Assembly (NCBI RefSeq): GCF_001514285.1
Contig: NZ_KQ949023.1
Span: 744,001-808,000, forward strand
Direction of reading: 5' to 3'
DNA: 64,000 bases
DNA from: Streptomyces sp. DSM 15324
GTDB lineage: Bacteria > Actinomycetota > Actinomycetes > Streptomycetales > Streptomycetaceae
Shown here piece by piece: positions 32,965-40,553 of this stretch. Each line of letters starts with the position of its first letter. Within the stretch, counting starts at the first letter, position 1. Below the pieces are notes generated by a model. The model worked only from the letters and a program-made list of their open reading frames with translations, searched no databases and was not told the DNA's origin. The position numbers and the translations under genes were made by a program.

Positions 32965-33966
32965 ATGAAGGCGATCGTCCAGGAACGGTTCGGCACGCCG
33001 GACGTGCTGCGGCTCGCGGAGACCGACCGGCCCGAGGCGGGACCGGGCCAGGTGGTCGTGCGGGTGAGGGCCGCCGCGCTCAACCCGTACGACTGGCACA
33101 TGCTCCGCGGCGACCCGTACGTGGCGCGGCTGATGGGAGGCGTGGGGCTGACCCGGCCCAAGGAGCGGGTGGCCGGGATCGACGCGGCCGGTGAGGTGGC
33201 GGCGGTCGGCGCCGGCGTGTCCGGACCGCGGCCCGGCGACGCGGTGCTCGGGTTCTGCCCCGGCGCCTTCGCCGAGTACGCGCGCACCACCCCGGACCTG
33301 GTGGTCCCCAAGCCGGCGGGACTCACCTTCGAGCAGGCCGCCGCCGTACCCATGGCGGCGGTCACCGCACTGCGCGGCATCCGGACGGTGGGGCGGGTCC
33401 GGGCCGGGCAGCGGGTGCTCGTCAACGGCGCCGCCGGGGGCGTCGGCACGTTCGCCGTCCAGATCGCCGCAGCCCTGGACGCGGAGGTCACCGCGGTGTG
33501 CAGCGCGCGCAACGCCGGCCTGGTGCGCTCGCTCGGCGCCGCGCACGTCGTCGACCACGCCCGGGAGGACTTCACCGAACGGCGCGGCCATTACGACGTG
33601 ATCCTCGACAACGTGGGGAACCACCCGCCGGGACGGCTGCGCCGGGCGCTCGCCCCGACCGGGACGCTGGTGGCCAACGCAGGCGGCTCGCCCGGCCGGG
33701 TGTTCGGGGCGGTGGGCGCACTGCTGCGGGTCGCGGCCGTGGATGTGGTCGTACGGCAGCGGCTGCGGCCGGTCCTTCCCTCGGCACCGGCCGGACCGGT
33801 CCACGAGGACCTGCTCGCGGTCACCGCCTTGATCGAGGCGGGCGCGCTCGCGCCGGTGGTCGACCGGACCTACGCCCTGGCCGACACCGCCGAGGGGCTG
33901 CGCCACGTGGAGCGGGGGCACGCCCGGGGCAAGGCCGTGATCCGGGTGGCCGGGCCGGCGGGGTGA
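32965..33966 (+). CDS. Quinone-oxidoreductase-like (zinc-type alcohol dehydrogenase superfamily) enzyme
   Basis: A 333-residue medium-chain NADPH-dependent reductase/dehydrogenase without zinc ligands. MKAIVQERFGTPDVLRLAE start, substrate-domain VRVRAAALNPYDWHMLRGD, cofactor loop NGAAGGVGTFAVQIA (about residue 155) and VVDHAREDF. Such enzymes reduce quinones or reactive enones and are commonly TetR-regulated. Removing the transposon joins the TetR promoter at 25427 to this gene with a GGAGGCGGGGA leader, so it is the natural target of the TetR at 24667. Its expression now must come from the transposon end or be lost. Confidence 0.9.
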   Translation: MKAIVQERFGTPDVLRLAETDRPEAGPGQVVVRVRAAALNPYDWHMLRGDPYVARLMGGVGLTRPKERVAGIDAAGEVAAVGAGVSGPRPGDAVLGFCPGAFAEYARTTPDLVVPKPAGLTFEQAAAVPMAAVTALRGIRTVGRVRAGQRVLVNGAAGGVGTFAVQIAAALDAEVTAVCSARNAGLVRSLGAAHVVDHAREDFTERRGHYDVILDNVGNHPPGRLRRALAPTGTLVANAGGSPGRVFGAVGALLRVAAVDVVVRQRLRPVLPSAPAGPVHEDLLAVTALIEAGALAPVVDRTYALADTAEGLRHVERGHARGKAVIRVAGPAG

Positions 33967-34111
33967 TCCGCGGCCACCGGCGCCACGAGAGGAGACCGGG
34001 GCCCGCGCGGGGCAACCGGGACCGCCCCTCGTGGGTCTAGGCAGCGTGACACATCATCAGGTCCGCCGCGCGCAGGAGCCGGCGGGCCCGAGCGTCCCGA
34101 AGGGGGAGTCC

Positions 34112-34903
34112 ATGCGTATCCGCTCGGCCGTCGCCGTCGTATCCCTTGCCACCGCCGTGTCCGCCTCGATCGTCCCGGCCGCCGCCGGGGCCGCGGACGG
34201 CGCCGCGGCCGGCCCGACGACGTTCACGCACGTCGTCGTCAACGGTGGCAAGGACATCGTGCTCGGCCCCACCACCCGCAGGACCGTCACCCTCACCTGG
34301 ACGGCGACCGACCCGGAGGGGGTCGCCAAGACCTGGGCCCATCTGTGGCACGGCCCCAACACCGACGACGCCGACGGTCATCTGCCGCACTACCCCCCGG
34401 CGGGCACCTGCACCGTCTCGCCCGCCGACCCCGCCACCTCCACCTGCACGCTGTCGTTCGAGGTGGACGCCGCGCGAGATCTCCACCGCAACAGTCTGGC
34501 CGGCACCTGGAACGTGCTCACCGAGGCGCAGGACACCACCGACGACTGGACGGACGTGGACGTCGCGGCCACCGCGAAGATCAAGCGGAACGCCAAGGTC
34601 ACGGTCAACGCCTCGCCCGAGCCCGTGAGGAAGGGCCGGACCATCAGCGTCACCGGCAAGCTGACCCGCGCCGACTGGGAGACCGGCGCCTACGCCGGGT
34701 ACCGGGGGCAGTCGGTGAAGCTCCAGTTCCGCAAGAAGGGCAGCAGCACGTACACCACCGTGAAGACCATCACCAGCGGTAGCGGCGGCACCCTGAGGAC
34801 CACCGTCAAGGCCACGAAGGACGGCTACTTCCGGTACGTGTTCGCGGGCACGGGCACCACCGGTCCGTCCACGGCGGCGGGGGACTTCGTCGACGTGAGG
34901 TGA
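34112..34903 (+). CDS. Secreted protein of unknown function with Ig-like fold
   Basis: A 263-residue exported protein. Residues 1-~29 are a Sec signal (MRIRSAVAVVSLATAVSASI, cleavage near AGAADG). The mature part is beta-rich: TFTHVVVNGGKDIVLGPTTR, a Cys pair (CTVSPADPATSTC), and a C-terminal Ig/fibronectin-like unit (KVTVNASPEPVRKGRTISVT, YRGQSVKLQFRKKGSSTYT) found in many streptomycete surface proteins. GAAGGGGGAG precedes the ATG at 34112. No enzyme motif. Confidence 0.78.
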   Translation: MRIRSAVAVVSLATAVSASIVPAAAGAADGAAAGPTTFTHVVVNGGKDIVLGPTTRRTVTLTWTATDPEGVAKTWAHLWHGPNTDDADGHLPHYPPAGTCTVSPADPATSTCTLSFEVDAARDLHRNSLAGTWNVLTEAQDTTDDWTDVDVAATAKIKRNAKVTVNASPEPVRKGRTISVTGKLTRADWETGAYAGYRGQSVKLQFRKKGSSTYTTVKTITSGSGGTLRTTVKATKDGYFRYVFAGTGTTGPSTAAGDFVDVR

Positions 34904-34970
34904 GACCCCGGCACGGAGCACGGGCCCGGCCTGCTCCGGGGGTGGGAGGCCCAGGTGTCGACGGTCCCTC

Positions 34971-35003
34971 CCGGAAGCGGGCCGGAAGCGGGCCGGAAGC
35001 GGG
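34971..35003. repeat. Three tandem 11-bp repeats
   Basis: CCGGAAGCGGG at 34971, 34982 and 34993, in the 152-bp gap between the secreted protein and the SARP-macro gene. Confidence 0.85.
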
Positions 35004-35055
35004 TGGTGGCTGTCGGGGGAAGCGGCTGCCGATCTTTGCTGGGGGAGTGACCAGC

Positions 35056-36441
35056 TCAACTCGTGTGCGTCGGCCCGATCGCCGACCGTTCGTCCAGGTC
35101 CCGCAGGAAGGCCTCGACCGCCGACAGGTCCGTCCGCTCCAGTTCGTCGTCCCGGATGACCACCCGCAGCTCGGGGGAGACGGCCGGGTCCTCGCGGAGG
35201 CTCTCCGTGAAGGTCTCGACGATCAGCAACAGCAGCTGGGTGCGGTCGAGTTCGACGACCCGGGCCAGTCCCGAGCCGATCAGCGGGACGGCCACCGGCT
35301 TGAACAGACCGTGCACCGCGACCGCAGGCCACAGGCGCTCCAGGCTCAGCCGCAGGTCCGCGGGGGCGGAGCGGGCGCGCAGATCGTTGCCCAGCCGGGA
35401 GTAGGCGAGGGCGAAGACCCGGCGGGCGCCGACGGGGACGACCACCGCCGTACCGACCGGATAGCGGGTGCGGCGGCCCCGCCGCTTCGCCCGGACGCTC
35501 TCCGTGGCCAGCGGGGCGACCTCCTTGAGCCCGCGGCGCAGCCCCTCGTCCAGCAGCCGGTGCCGCCCCTCGAAGAGCCGCTCCACCAACTGGCCCTGCA
35601 CGCTCTCCCGGCTGATCACGACGTCGTCGGCGGAGGTGTCGAAGGTGTCGGAGAAGCCCACGACCAGATTCGCGTCCTCCTGGTCGAACAGGTCGCCGCG
35701 CACCACGACCACGTCCACCCGCAGTCCGCGCAGGGTGTGCCGCAGCAGCTCGCCGCCGTGCCGCTCCCGCAGCCGGGCGTGCAGCCGGGTGAGCGTGGCG
35801 GTGGCCTCGGGGTCGTCCGGCCGTTCCCGTGCGGTCTGCTCGGCGACCGGCAGCGCGAGGTCGTAGCGGCCCAACGCACTGTGTCCCGCGATCAGTTCAC
35901 GCAGGGCCGTCTCGCGGAGCTGGGTCAGCCGCCGTACCGCGACGGCGGCGAACGCCTCGTCGTGCGCCTCGGCCAGCGGGCGGCCCCGCCACAGGCGCAG
36001 CGCCTCCGCCAGCAGCCGGACGGCGGAGGCCGGCGCCGCCCGCAACGCGTCACCGACCAGCCGGGTGAACTCGGCGCTGTCCAACTCCGCGGTGGTCAAC
36101 ACCAGTTGGTAGCTGCTCTCCACCCCGCGCGCGGTCGGCAGCTGAGCGGTGCGGACGATCCGGGCGCCGAGACCCGGGCCGGCGAGGTCGAGGGCGCGGC
36201 GCAGCTCCAGGATCCGTTTCTGCACCTCGTTGCGGCCGCGCAGGTCCTGGCGGGGCAGTTCGACGGTCGGCTGCCAGACGTCCCGGTAGAGCCGCCGGGC
36301 GGGTACGGCCTCGCCGTCGGCGGCGACCAGCCGCACCAGCAGCCGGGCGGTCAGCGGGGTGAGGTGGGCGTCTTCGCCGTTCACGCGCAGCCGGACGGGG
36401 CCCAGGACGCTCACCCGCACGCTCGGTGTCCGGGTTTCCAC
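35056..36441 (-). CDS. SARP-type activator fused to a ThsA-like macro domain
   Basis: A 461-residue protein with three domains. Residues 8-106: OmpR-like winged helix of SARP regulators (VSVLGPVRLRVNGEDAHLTP, then NEVQKRILELRRAL). Residues ~118-235: bacterial transcriptional activator domain (helical repeats, LRETALRELIAGHSALGRYD). Residues ~241-430: a macro-like domain, VVRGDLFDQEDANLVVGFSD, TFDT, SVQGQLVERLF, RYPVGTAVVV, VPLIGSGLARV, the pattern of the domain described for Thoeris ThsA (DUF6430). It is homologous to the domain in the next gene. GTG start at 36441, AAGGGGG upstream. I infer a transcription factor that senses an ADP-ribose-type nucleotide. Divergent from the membrane-macro gene over 74 bp, so it may control it. 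Confidence 0.85.
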   Translation of the reverse strand: METRTPSVRVSVLGPVRLRVNGEDAHLTPLTARLLVRLVAADGEAVPARRLYRDVWQPTVELPRQDLRGRNEVQKRILELRRALDLAGPGLGARIVRTAQLPTARGVESSYQLVLTTAELDSAEFTRLVGDALRAAPASAVRLLAEALRLWRGRPLAEAHDEAFAAVAVRRLTQLRETALRELIAGHSALGRYDLALPVAEQTARERPDDPEATATLTRLHARLRERHGGELLRHTLRGLRVDVVVVRGDLFDQEDANLVVGFSDTFDTSADDVVISRESVQGQLVERLFEGRHRLLDEGLRRGLKEVAPLATESVRAKRRGRRTRYPVGTAVVVPVGARRVFALAYSRLGNDLRARSAPADLRLSLERLWPAVAVHGLFKPVAVPLIGSGLARVVELDRTQLLLLIVETFTESLREDPAVSPELRVVIRDDELERTDLSAVEAFLRDLDERSAIGPTHTS

Positions 36442-36515
36442 GCGCCCCGCCCCCTTCACCGCGTGATGGCCCGTCAGCAGTGAACTCAGCGTACCAAGGC
36501 GTTCTGGAGGGATGT
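36442..36515. promoter_or_regulatory. Divergent promoter region of the two macro-domain genes
   Basis: Only 74 bp separate the GTG of the SARP-macro gene and the ATG of the membrane-macro gene. Both promoters must overlap here or reach into the coding regions. I see no clear repeat that would be a SARP site. Confidence 0.5.
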
Positions 36516-37430
36516 ATGCGATCGACCGGGCCGTCCGCGCCGCACCGGACCCCACGGGTGCGGCTGCCGGGATCACGGCGTGGCAGGCGGGTGTTCGCCG
36601 CGAGTGTGCTGGTGGCGTTCGGGGCGGTGTCGGCCGTCGTGCAGTTCGTCGGCCAGCTCTTTCCGGACCTCGTCCGCCGTCCGGGCTGGGTGCTGGCCGG
36701 CTCCGTGGCGCTGTGCCTGGCCTGGGGGCTGCTGCGGACCCGTCCGCAGGCGGCCGTACGGCAGGAGTTCGCACGCCCCGGGATGACCGTGGTGGTGGAG
36801 GAGGGCGATCTCTTCGACCAGCCCGGCCATCTGGTCGTCGGCTTCACCGACACCTTCGACACCCTCGTGGACGACGGCTTCGTCATCAACGACACCAGTG
36901 TGCAAGGGCAGTTGCTGGCCCGCCGCTACGACGGGGACGCCGCACGGCTGGACGCGGAGCTGGCCGCGGCACTGCACGGGGTGGCCCCGGTGCAGCGGGA
37001 ACGGGCCCGGGACAAGCCGCGGGGCAAGCGCGACCGGTACCCGATCGGCACCGTCGCCGTCCTCGGCGCACGGCCGCGCCTGGTCTTCGCCGTGGCCTAC
37101 AGCAGGATGGGCACCGACTGCGTCGCCTCCTCCAGCGTCCAGGACCTGTGGGTCGGCCTGGACCGGCTCTGGGACGCCGTCCGCCGCCACGGCCAGCTCG
37201 AACGCGTCACCATGCCGCTGACCGGGGCGGGCCTCGCCCGGCTGCACGACCTCGACGAGGACAGCCTGCTGCGGCTGATCCTGCTGTCGTTCGTCGTCCA
37301 CGCCTGGGAGCGGCCGCTCAGCCGGGAGCTGCACGTGGTCGTCCGCCCCGGTGAGCTGGGGCGGATCGACCTGCCGGAGACCGCGGCGTTCCTGGCGGGC
37401 CTCGCGGCGAGCGCCCGGCGCCCTCTCTGA
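36516..37430 (+). CDS. Two-helix membrane protein with ThsA-like macro domain (type II Thoeris ThsA architecture)
   Basis: A 304-residue membrane protein. Membrane helices at about 26-47 (VFAASVLVAFGAVSAVVQFV) and 57-73 (GWVLAGSVALCLAWGLL), then a cytoplasmic macro-like domain from ~90: VVVEEGDLFDQPGHLVVGFT, DTFDT, DTSVQGQLLARRY, RYPIGTVAVLG, FAVAYSRMGTD, MPLTGAGLARL. In type II Thoeris as I know it, a TIR enzyme makes a histidine-ADP-ribose signal that a TM-TM-macro ThsA senses before damaging the membrane; this protein has that layout. GGAGGG lies 5-6 bases before the ATG. It converges on the TIR-like gene. Confidence 0.85.
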   Translation: MRSTGPSAPHRTPRVRLPGSRRGRRVFAASVLVAFGAVSAVVQFVGQLFPDLVRRPGWVLAGSVALCLAWGLLRTRPQAAVRQEFARPGMTVVVEEGDLFDQPGHLVVGFTDTFDTLVDDGFVINDTSVQGQLLARRYDGDAARLDAELAAALHGVAPVQRERARDKPRGKRDRYPIGTVAVLGARPRLVFAVAYSRMGTDCVASSSVQDLWVGLDRLWDAVRRHGQLERVTMPLTGAGLARLHDLDEDSLLRLILLSFVVHAWERPLSRELHVVVRPGELGRIDLPETAAFLAGLAASARRPL

Positions 37431-37439
37431 CGCCGGGCG

Positions 37440-37489
37440 GCGGTACGGGCCCCTCCCCCGGCCGTGGACGACCACGGGGCCCGTACCGC
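37440..37489. terminator. Bidirectional terminator between macro and TIR genes
   Basis: GCGGTACGGGCCCC (37440-37453) and GGGGCCCGTACCGC (37476-37489): 14 perfect pairs, 22-base loop. Confidence 0.8.
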
Positions 37490-37492
37490 GGT

Positions 37493-38272
37493 TCACGGGG
37501 TGGGCGGTACTCCCCGCCCGGTGCGGCCGTAAGCCGCCAGACGGCTGTACGGCCAGGTCTGACGCCAGTCGGAGCCCGTGTCGTTGACCCGGCAGCCGGC
37601 ACCCTTCAGCCGCTCCACGATCTTGCCCAGGGCGGCCGCCGAGCCGTCGAAGCGGATGACGTTGCGGCCCCCGATGTCGGAGACCGGGCGCAGCTCGCCG
37701 ATCTCCACGATCAGCGTCCGCTCCGGGTAGGCCATCAGCACCATGCCCAGTTCGATCAGCACGTTCGGCCGGGGCTGGCAGATCGGCTCCGTCTCGTACG
37801 GCGGCTCGACCGGGCCCCGCAGCGCCGGGTGCAGCTGGACCACGTCGTCCGGGGTGAGCAGCACCAGTGCGGCCTGCGCCCGCGCGGGGGCACCGGCGAC
37901 GACCTCGCCGAGGAACGGCGCCGTCTGCCCGGTGGCCCGGACGAGGTCCTCCCACTCCAACGGACGCAGGTCGAGCAGGCGCAGCAGGTCGAACATCTTC
38001 ATCCGCACCTCCTCGTCCCGCCCGTGCACGACGAAGACGTTGCGGCTGACGTCCGCGGCGGAACCGTCGTCGCCCGGCCCCGCCCCCGCCCCCGCCTCCG
38101 GCCGCACCCGCGCGGGTGCGGGGGCCGCGGGGGCCGGCGGGGCGTCGTAGAAGTTCTGCGTCCCGGAGTTGGTGGTGTTGTTGTTCCCGGTCACGAAGTT
38201 GTTGCCGTGCCCGAAGTCGTTGCCGTGCCCGTAGTCGCTGCGGTGACCGCCGCCCGTCGAGGTGTCGCTCAT
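37493..38272 (-). CDS. TIR-like protein with N-terminal Asn/Gly-rich (amyloid-like) motif
   Basis: A 259-residue protein. Residues 18-41 carry the motif NNFVTGNNNTTNSGTQNF, nearly the same as at the C-terminus of the neighbouring membrane protein. A Pro/Ala linker (44-70) follows. Residues ~78-232 are a TIR-like domain of the predicted nucleotide-binding group (CAP12/Pycsar TIR-like): NVFVVHGRDEEVRMKMFDLL, EVVAGAPARAQAALVLLTPDD, QPRPNVLIELGMVLM with Glu174 where NADase TIRs have their catalytic Glu, then VSDIGGRNVIRF. Likely activity: NAD+ cleavage or nucleotide signal synthesis when the motif assembles. ATG overlaps the upstream gene stop by 4 bases; last gene of a three-gene operon. Confidence 0.82.
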   Translation of the reverse strand: MSDTSTGGGHRSDYGHGNDFGHGNNFVTGNNNTTNSGTQNFYDAPPAPAAPAPARVRPEAGAGAGPGDDGSAADVSRNVFVVHGRDEEVRMKMFDLLRLLDLRPLEWEDLVRATGQTAPFLGEVVAGAPARAQAALVLLTPDDVVQLHPALRGPVEPPYETEPICQPRPNVLIELGMVLMAYPERTLIVEIGELRPVSDIGGRNVIRFDGSAAALGKIVERLKGAGCRVNDTGSDWRQTWPYSRLAAYGRTGRGVPPTP

Positions 38273-38384
38273 GCGGTGCCGCCCCCCTGTGCCGCGGCGG
38301 GGGCGCGGTGGAAGTTCTGCGTCCCGGAGTTGGCCGTGTTGTTGTCGCCGGTCATGAAGTTGTTGTTGCTCCCGTAGTCGTTGA
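38142..38384. repeat. Duplicated motif-coding segment (about 80 bp, two copies)
   Basis: Plus-strand copies at about 38142-38223 and 38302-38384, sharing GAAGTTCTGCGTCCCGGAGT exactly and TTGTTGT..C.GGTCA.GAAGT nearby. They encode the shared motif in two different genes, on either side of the gene boundary. Confidence 0.85.
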
Positions 38385-39831
38385 GGATGTTCGTCTGGCG
38401 TGCCTCGTGCTCGGCCAGGTCGACGTGGTGCTCGTGCAGGAAGTCCCTGACCACGTGCAGGAGTTGGCGCTCCACGATCTGCGTGTACTTGATCGTGTCC
38501 GTCTCCTGGAAGAAGTGCAGGAAGTCCTCGCTGGTGGCCATCTCCCGGATGCTGGTGAGCGCCCCGAGGTCGAGCACGGTGTCCGCGTAGCGGCCGAGGC
38601 GGAACTCGCTGGTGTCCAGGGGCAGCGGCACCCGGATCCGGTTCCCGCGGCGCCAGGACAGCCGGCCGGGCAGCCAGGAGCCCAGCCGCGTGACGACGGG
38701 CCGCACCAGGGCCTCGGGCGCGCCGAGCAGGGTGTCCCAGCCGACGCGGGCCAGCAGCCGCGCGTCCAGGGCGGCGGGCAGCCGGTCCACCAGGTGGAAG
38801 TCGGCCTTGATCGGGGCCAGCACGTACGAGTAGAACTCGGTGTGCAGGGTGTTGCCCTTGAGGTCGAAGCCCACGAACGCCGTGGTGACCAGCTCCTGCT
38901 GCCAGGAGCCCACCCGCACGCACAGATAGGCGCGTGCGGAGTCGTAGACCTCGTCCCAGCGTCCCTCGCCGTCCGCCGGGGAGGGCCCGGCCGGGCCGCG
39001 CCGGGTCGTGACGCCCGTGGTGAACGCGGACCGCTCGACGGCGAGGCCGTCGATCCGCTCCGACTCGCGTGCCCGGTCGCGCAGTTCGGCGTTCATCCGG
39101 TCGGCGACGTAGGCGGTGATCTCCTCGACGGTGAAGGGGACCACCTCCTTGCGCTGCGGTTCCTGGACGTCCGGTGTCCCGGGGGCCGGTGGCGCGCCCG
39201 GCGGGCGGTGACCGTGCTCCACCACCGTGAGCGGCGCACCGGTCAGCAGTTCGGCGGTGGACCACCGCCGTACCGGCTCGCCCGCGCCGACGAACGGCTT
39301 GTACCCGCCGTAGCGGACCAGGGTGCCGTCCGAGGCCTGCTCCCGGTCGATCTTGGACGCCAGCTCGGGTGTCAGCCGGGGGTGCCGCGGGTACGCGCCG
39401 GTGAACCCGTCGCCGCCCCGTCCGAGCCGGCCCACCAGGGCCTGGAGGGTGACGACCCGCCGCAGGTAGGCGGTGACCCAGCACAGCCACAGCGCGGTCA
39501 GGAACCCGGTGAACCCGCCCAGGACGCCGGCCCCGGTCAGGAAGAGGGTGCCGACGAGACCGACGCCCAGGACGGCCAGCCGGATCCGCTGCAACCGGCG
39601 CGCGGCCAGGGCGTGCGCGAGCACGGGCACCGCGTCGTAGCCGTACGACGGTGCCACCACCCGGAACCGGTGCGTCAGTAACTCCCGTATGACGGAGGCG
39701 CGGTAGAGCGGATCGAGATAGGTGCCGGCGCACAGCAGCCGGGTCGCGTTGCTCGTGGCGTTGCTGGTGGCCTCGCGCGGCGCGCGGTCCGGGGCCGGTC
39801 CGGCGACGGAGAGGGTGGTGTCACTGGTCAT
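38269..39831 (-). CDS. Two-helix membrane protein ending in the shared Asn/Gly-rich motif
   Basis: A 520-residue protein. Two adjacent membrane helices at ~83-102 and ~104-122 (LAVLGVGLVGTLFLTGAGVL, FTGFLTALWLCWV). The segment VRYGGYKPFVGAGEPVRRWS is of a kind seen in uncharacterised actinomycete membrane proteins. The long C-terminal part is soluble and mixed alpha/beta, and the last ~40 residues have NNFMTGDNNTANSGTQNF (about 490-507). That motif matches the N-terminus of the TIR-like protein (20 of 28 aligned residues), which suggests that this protein recruits or triggers it. ATG overlaps the upstream gene stop by 4 bases. Likely sensor or scaffold; no known family name. Confidence 0.72.
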   Translation of the reverse strand: MTSDTTLSVAGPAPDRAPREATSNATSNATRLLCAGTYLDPLYRASVIRELLTHRFRVVAPSYGYDAVPVLAHALAARRLQRIRLAVLGVGLVGTLFLTGAGVLGGFTGFLTALWLCWVTAYLRRVVTLQALVGRLGRGGDGFTGAYPRHPRLTPELASKIDREQASDGTLVRYGGYKPFVGAGEPVRRWSTAELLTGAPLTVVEHGHRPPGAPPAPGTPDVQEPQRKEVVPFTVEEITAYVADRMNAELRDRARESERIDGLAVERSAFTTGVTTRRGPAGPSPADGEGRWDEVYDSARAYLCVRVGSWQQELVTTAFVGFDLKGNTLHTEFYSYVLAPIKADFHLVDRLPAALDARLLARVGWDTLLGAPEALVRPVVTRLGSWLPGRLSWRRGNRIRVPLPLDTSEFRLGRYADTVLDLGALTSIREMATSEDFLHFFQETDTIKYTQIVERQLLHVVRDFLHEHHVDLAEHEARQTNILNDYGSNNNFMTGDNNTANSGTQNFHRAPAAAQGGGTA

Positions 39832-40553
39832 GGCGTCGCTGCTCCGCTCTGGCCGGTCCGGTTCATCGAGCCCCTCGTGATGACGCCGTCCACCACGGTG
39901 TAGGTACCGCGGTACGTCGTCCGTGTGCCGTCGGTCCCTTCGGCGACGAGGCCGACGGTGACGGTGTCGCCGTCGACGGACTCGACGGTGGGCTCGGTAC
40001 GTGCCGTGTCCTGGTAGCCCAGCACGAAGGCCTGGTAGCCCCCGCTGTTCGGGAGGTTCTTGCCGCCGAGCTCCCAGGCGGTCTCGTAGTCCTGCGCGTT
40101 GATGGCGTCGTAGTAGGCGAGGACGGTCGCCTCGGGCCCGCGGGTGGGGGTGACGGTCTCGGAGGGACTGGGGGAGGGCACCCCCTGCCCCGAGTCGTCG
40201 TCGGTCCCGGTATACCCCTCGCTGGGGTACGGCTCGGTCGGGTACGGGTCGGTCGGAGACGGCTCGGTGGCGTACCCCTCGCCGGGAGACGCGTACCAGG
40301 CACCCCCCGCCCCGCCGGATGCCCCGGACGACCCGGACGACCCGGAGGACCCGGAGGACCCGGAGGACCCGGAGGACCCCGTGTCCGCGGACGCCAGTGA
40401 GGGCAGGACGGTGATCAGCAGGATCAGCAGCAGCGGGATCCCCGCGACGATCAGGGCGTACGTCCGTTCCTGGCCGGCGGCGGGTAAGAGGGTCGGCGTC
40501 TCGTAGGTGCCGCCCGGTCTCGTGCGGGCGTCGGGATGGATCGGCTGGCTCAT
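39828..40553 (-). CDS. Single-pass membrane protein with extracellular NTF2-like domain
   Basis: A 241-residue protein: cytoplasmic N-terminus, membrane helix ~32-53 (TYALIVAGIPLLLILLITVL), then a Ser-Ser-Gly repeat linker (58-80), a Pro/Thr/Tyr-rich stalk with TEPSPTDPYPTEPYPSEGYT, and a ~100-residue domain (ATVLAYYDAINAQDYETAWE... VVDGVITRGS) resembling NTF2/DUF4878-like folds. It would expose that domain outside the membrane. First gene of the operon with the two-helix protein and the TIR-like protein, so it may be the surface sensor; this is inference. ATG at 40553. Confidence 0.72.
   Translation of the reverse strand: MSQPIHPDARTRPGGTYETPTLLPAAGQERTYALIVAGIPLLLILLITVLPSLASADTGSSGSSGSSGSSGSSGSSGASGGAGGAWYASPGEGYATEPSPTDPYPTEPYPSEGYTGTDDDSGQGVPSPSPSETVTPTRGPEATVLAYYDAINAQDYETAWELGGKNLPNSGGYQAFVLGYQDTARTEPTVESVDGDTVTVGLVAEGTDGTRTTYRGTYTVVDGVITRGSMNRTGQSGAATP
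40324..40377. repeat. Six tandem 9-bp repeats (codes the Ser-Ser-Gly linker)
   Basis: CCGGACGAC twice, then CCGGAGGAC four times. On the minus strand they encode the SSG repeats of the stalk; copy number is likely to vary between strains. Confidence 0.9.
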
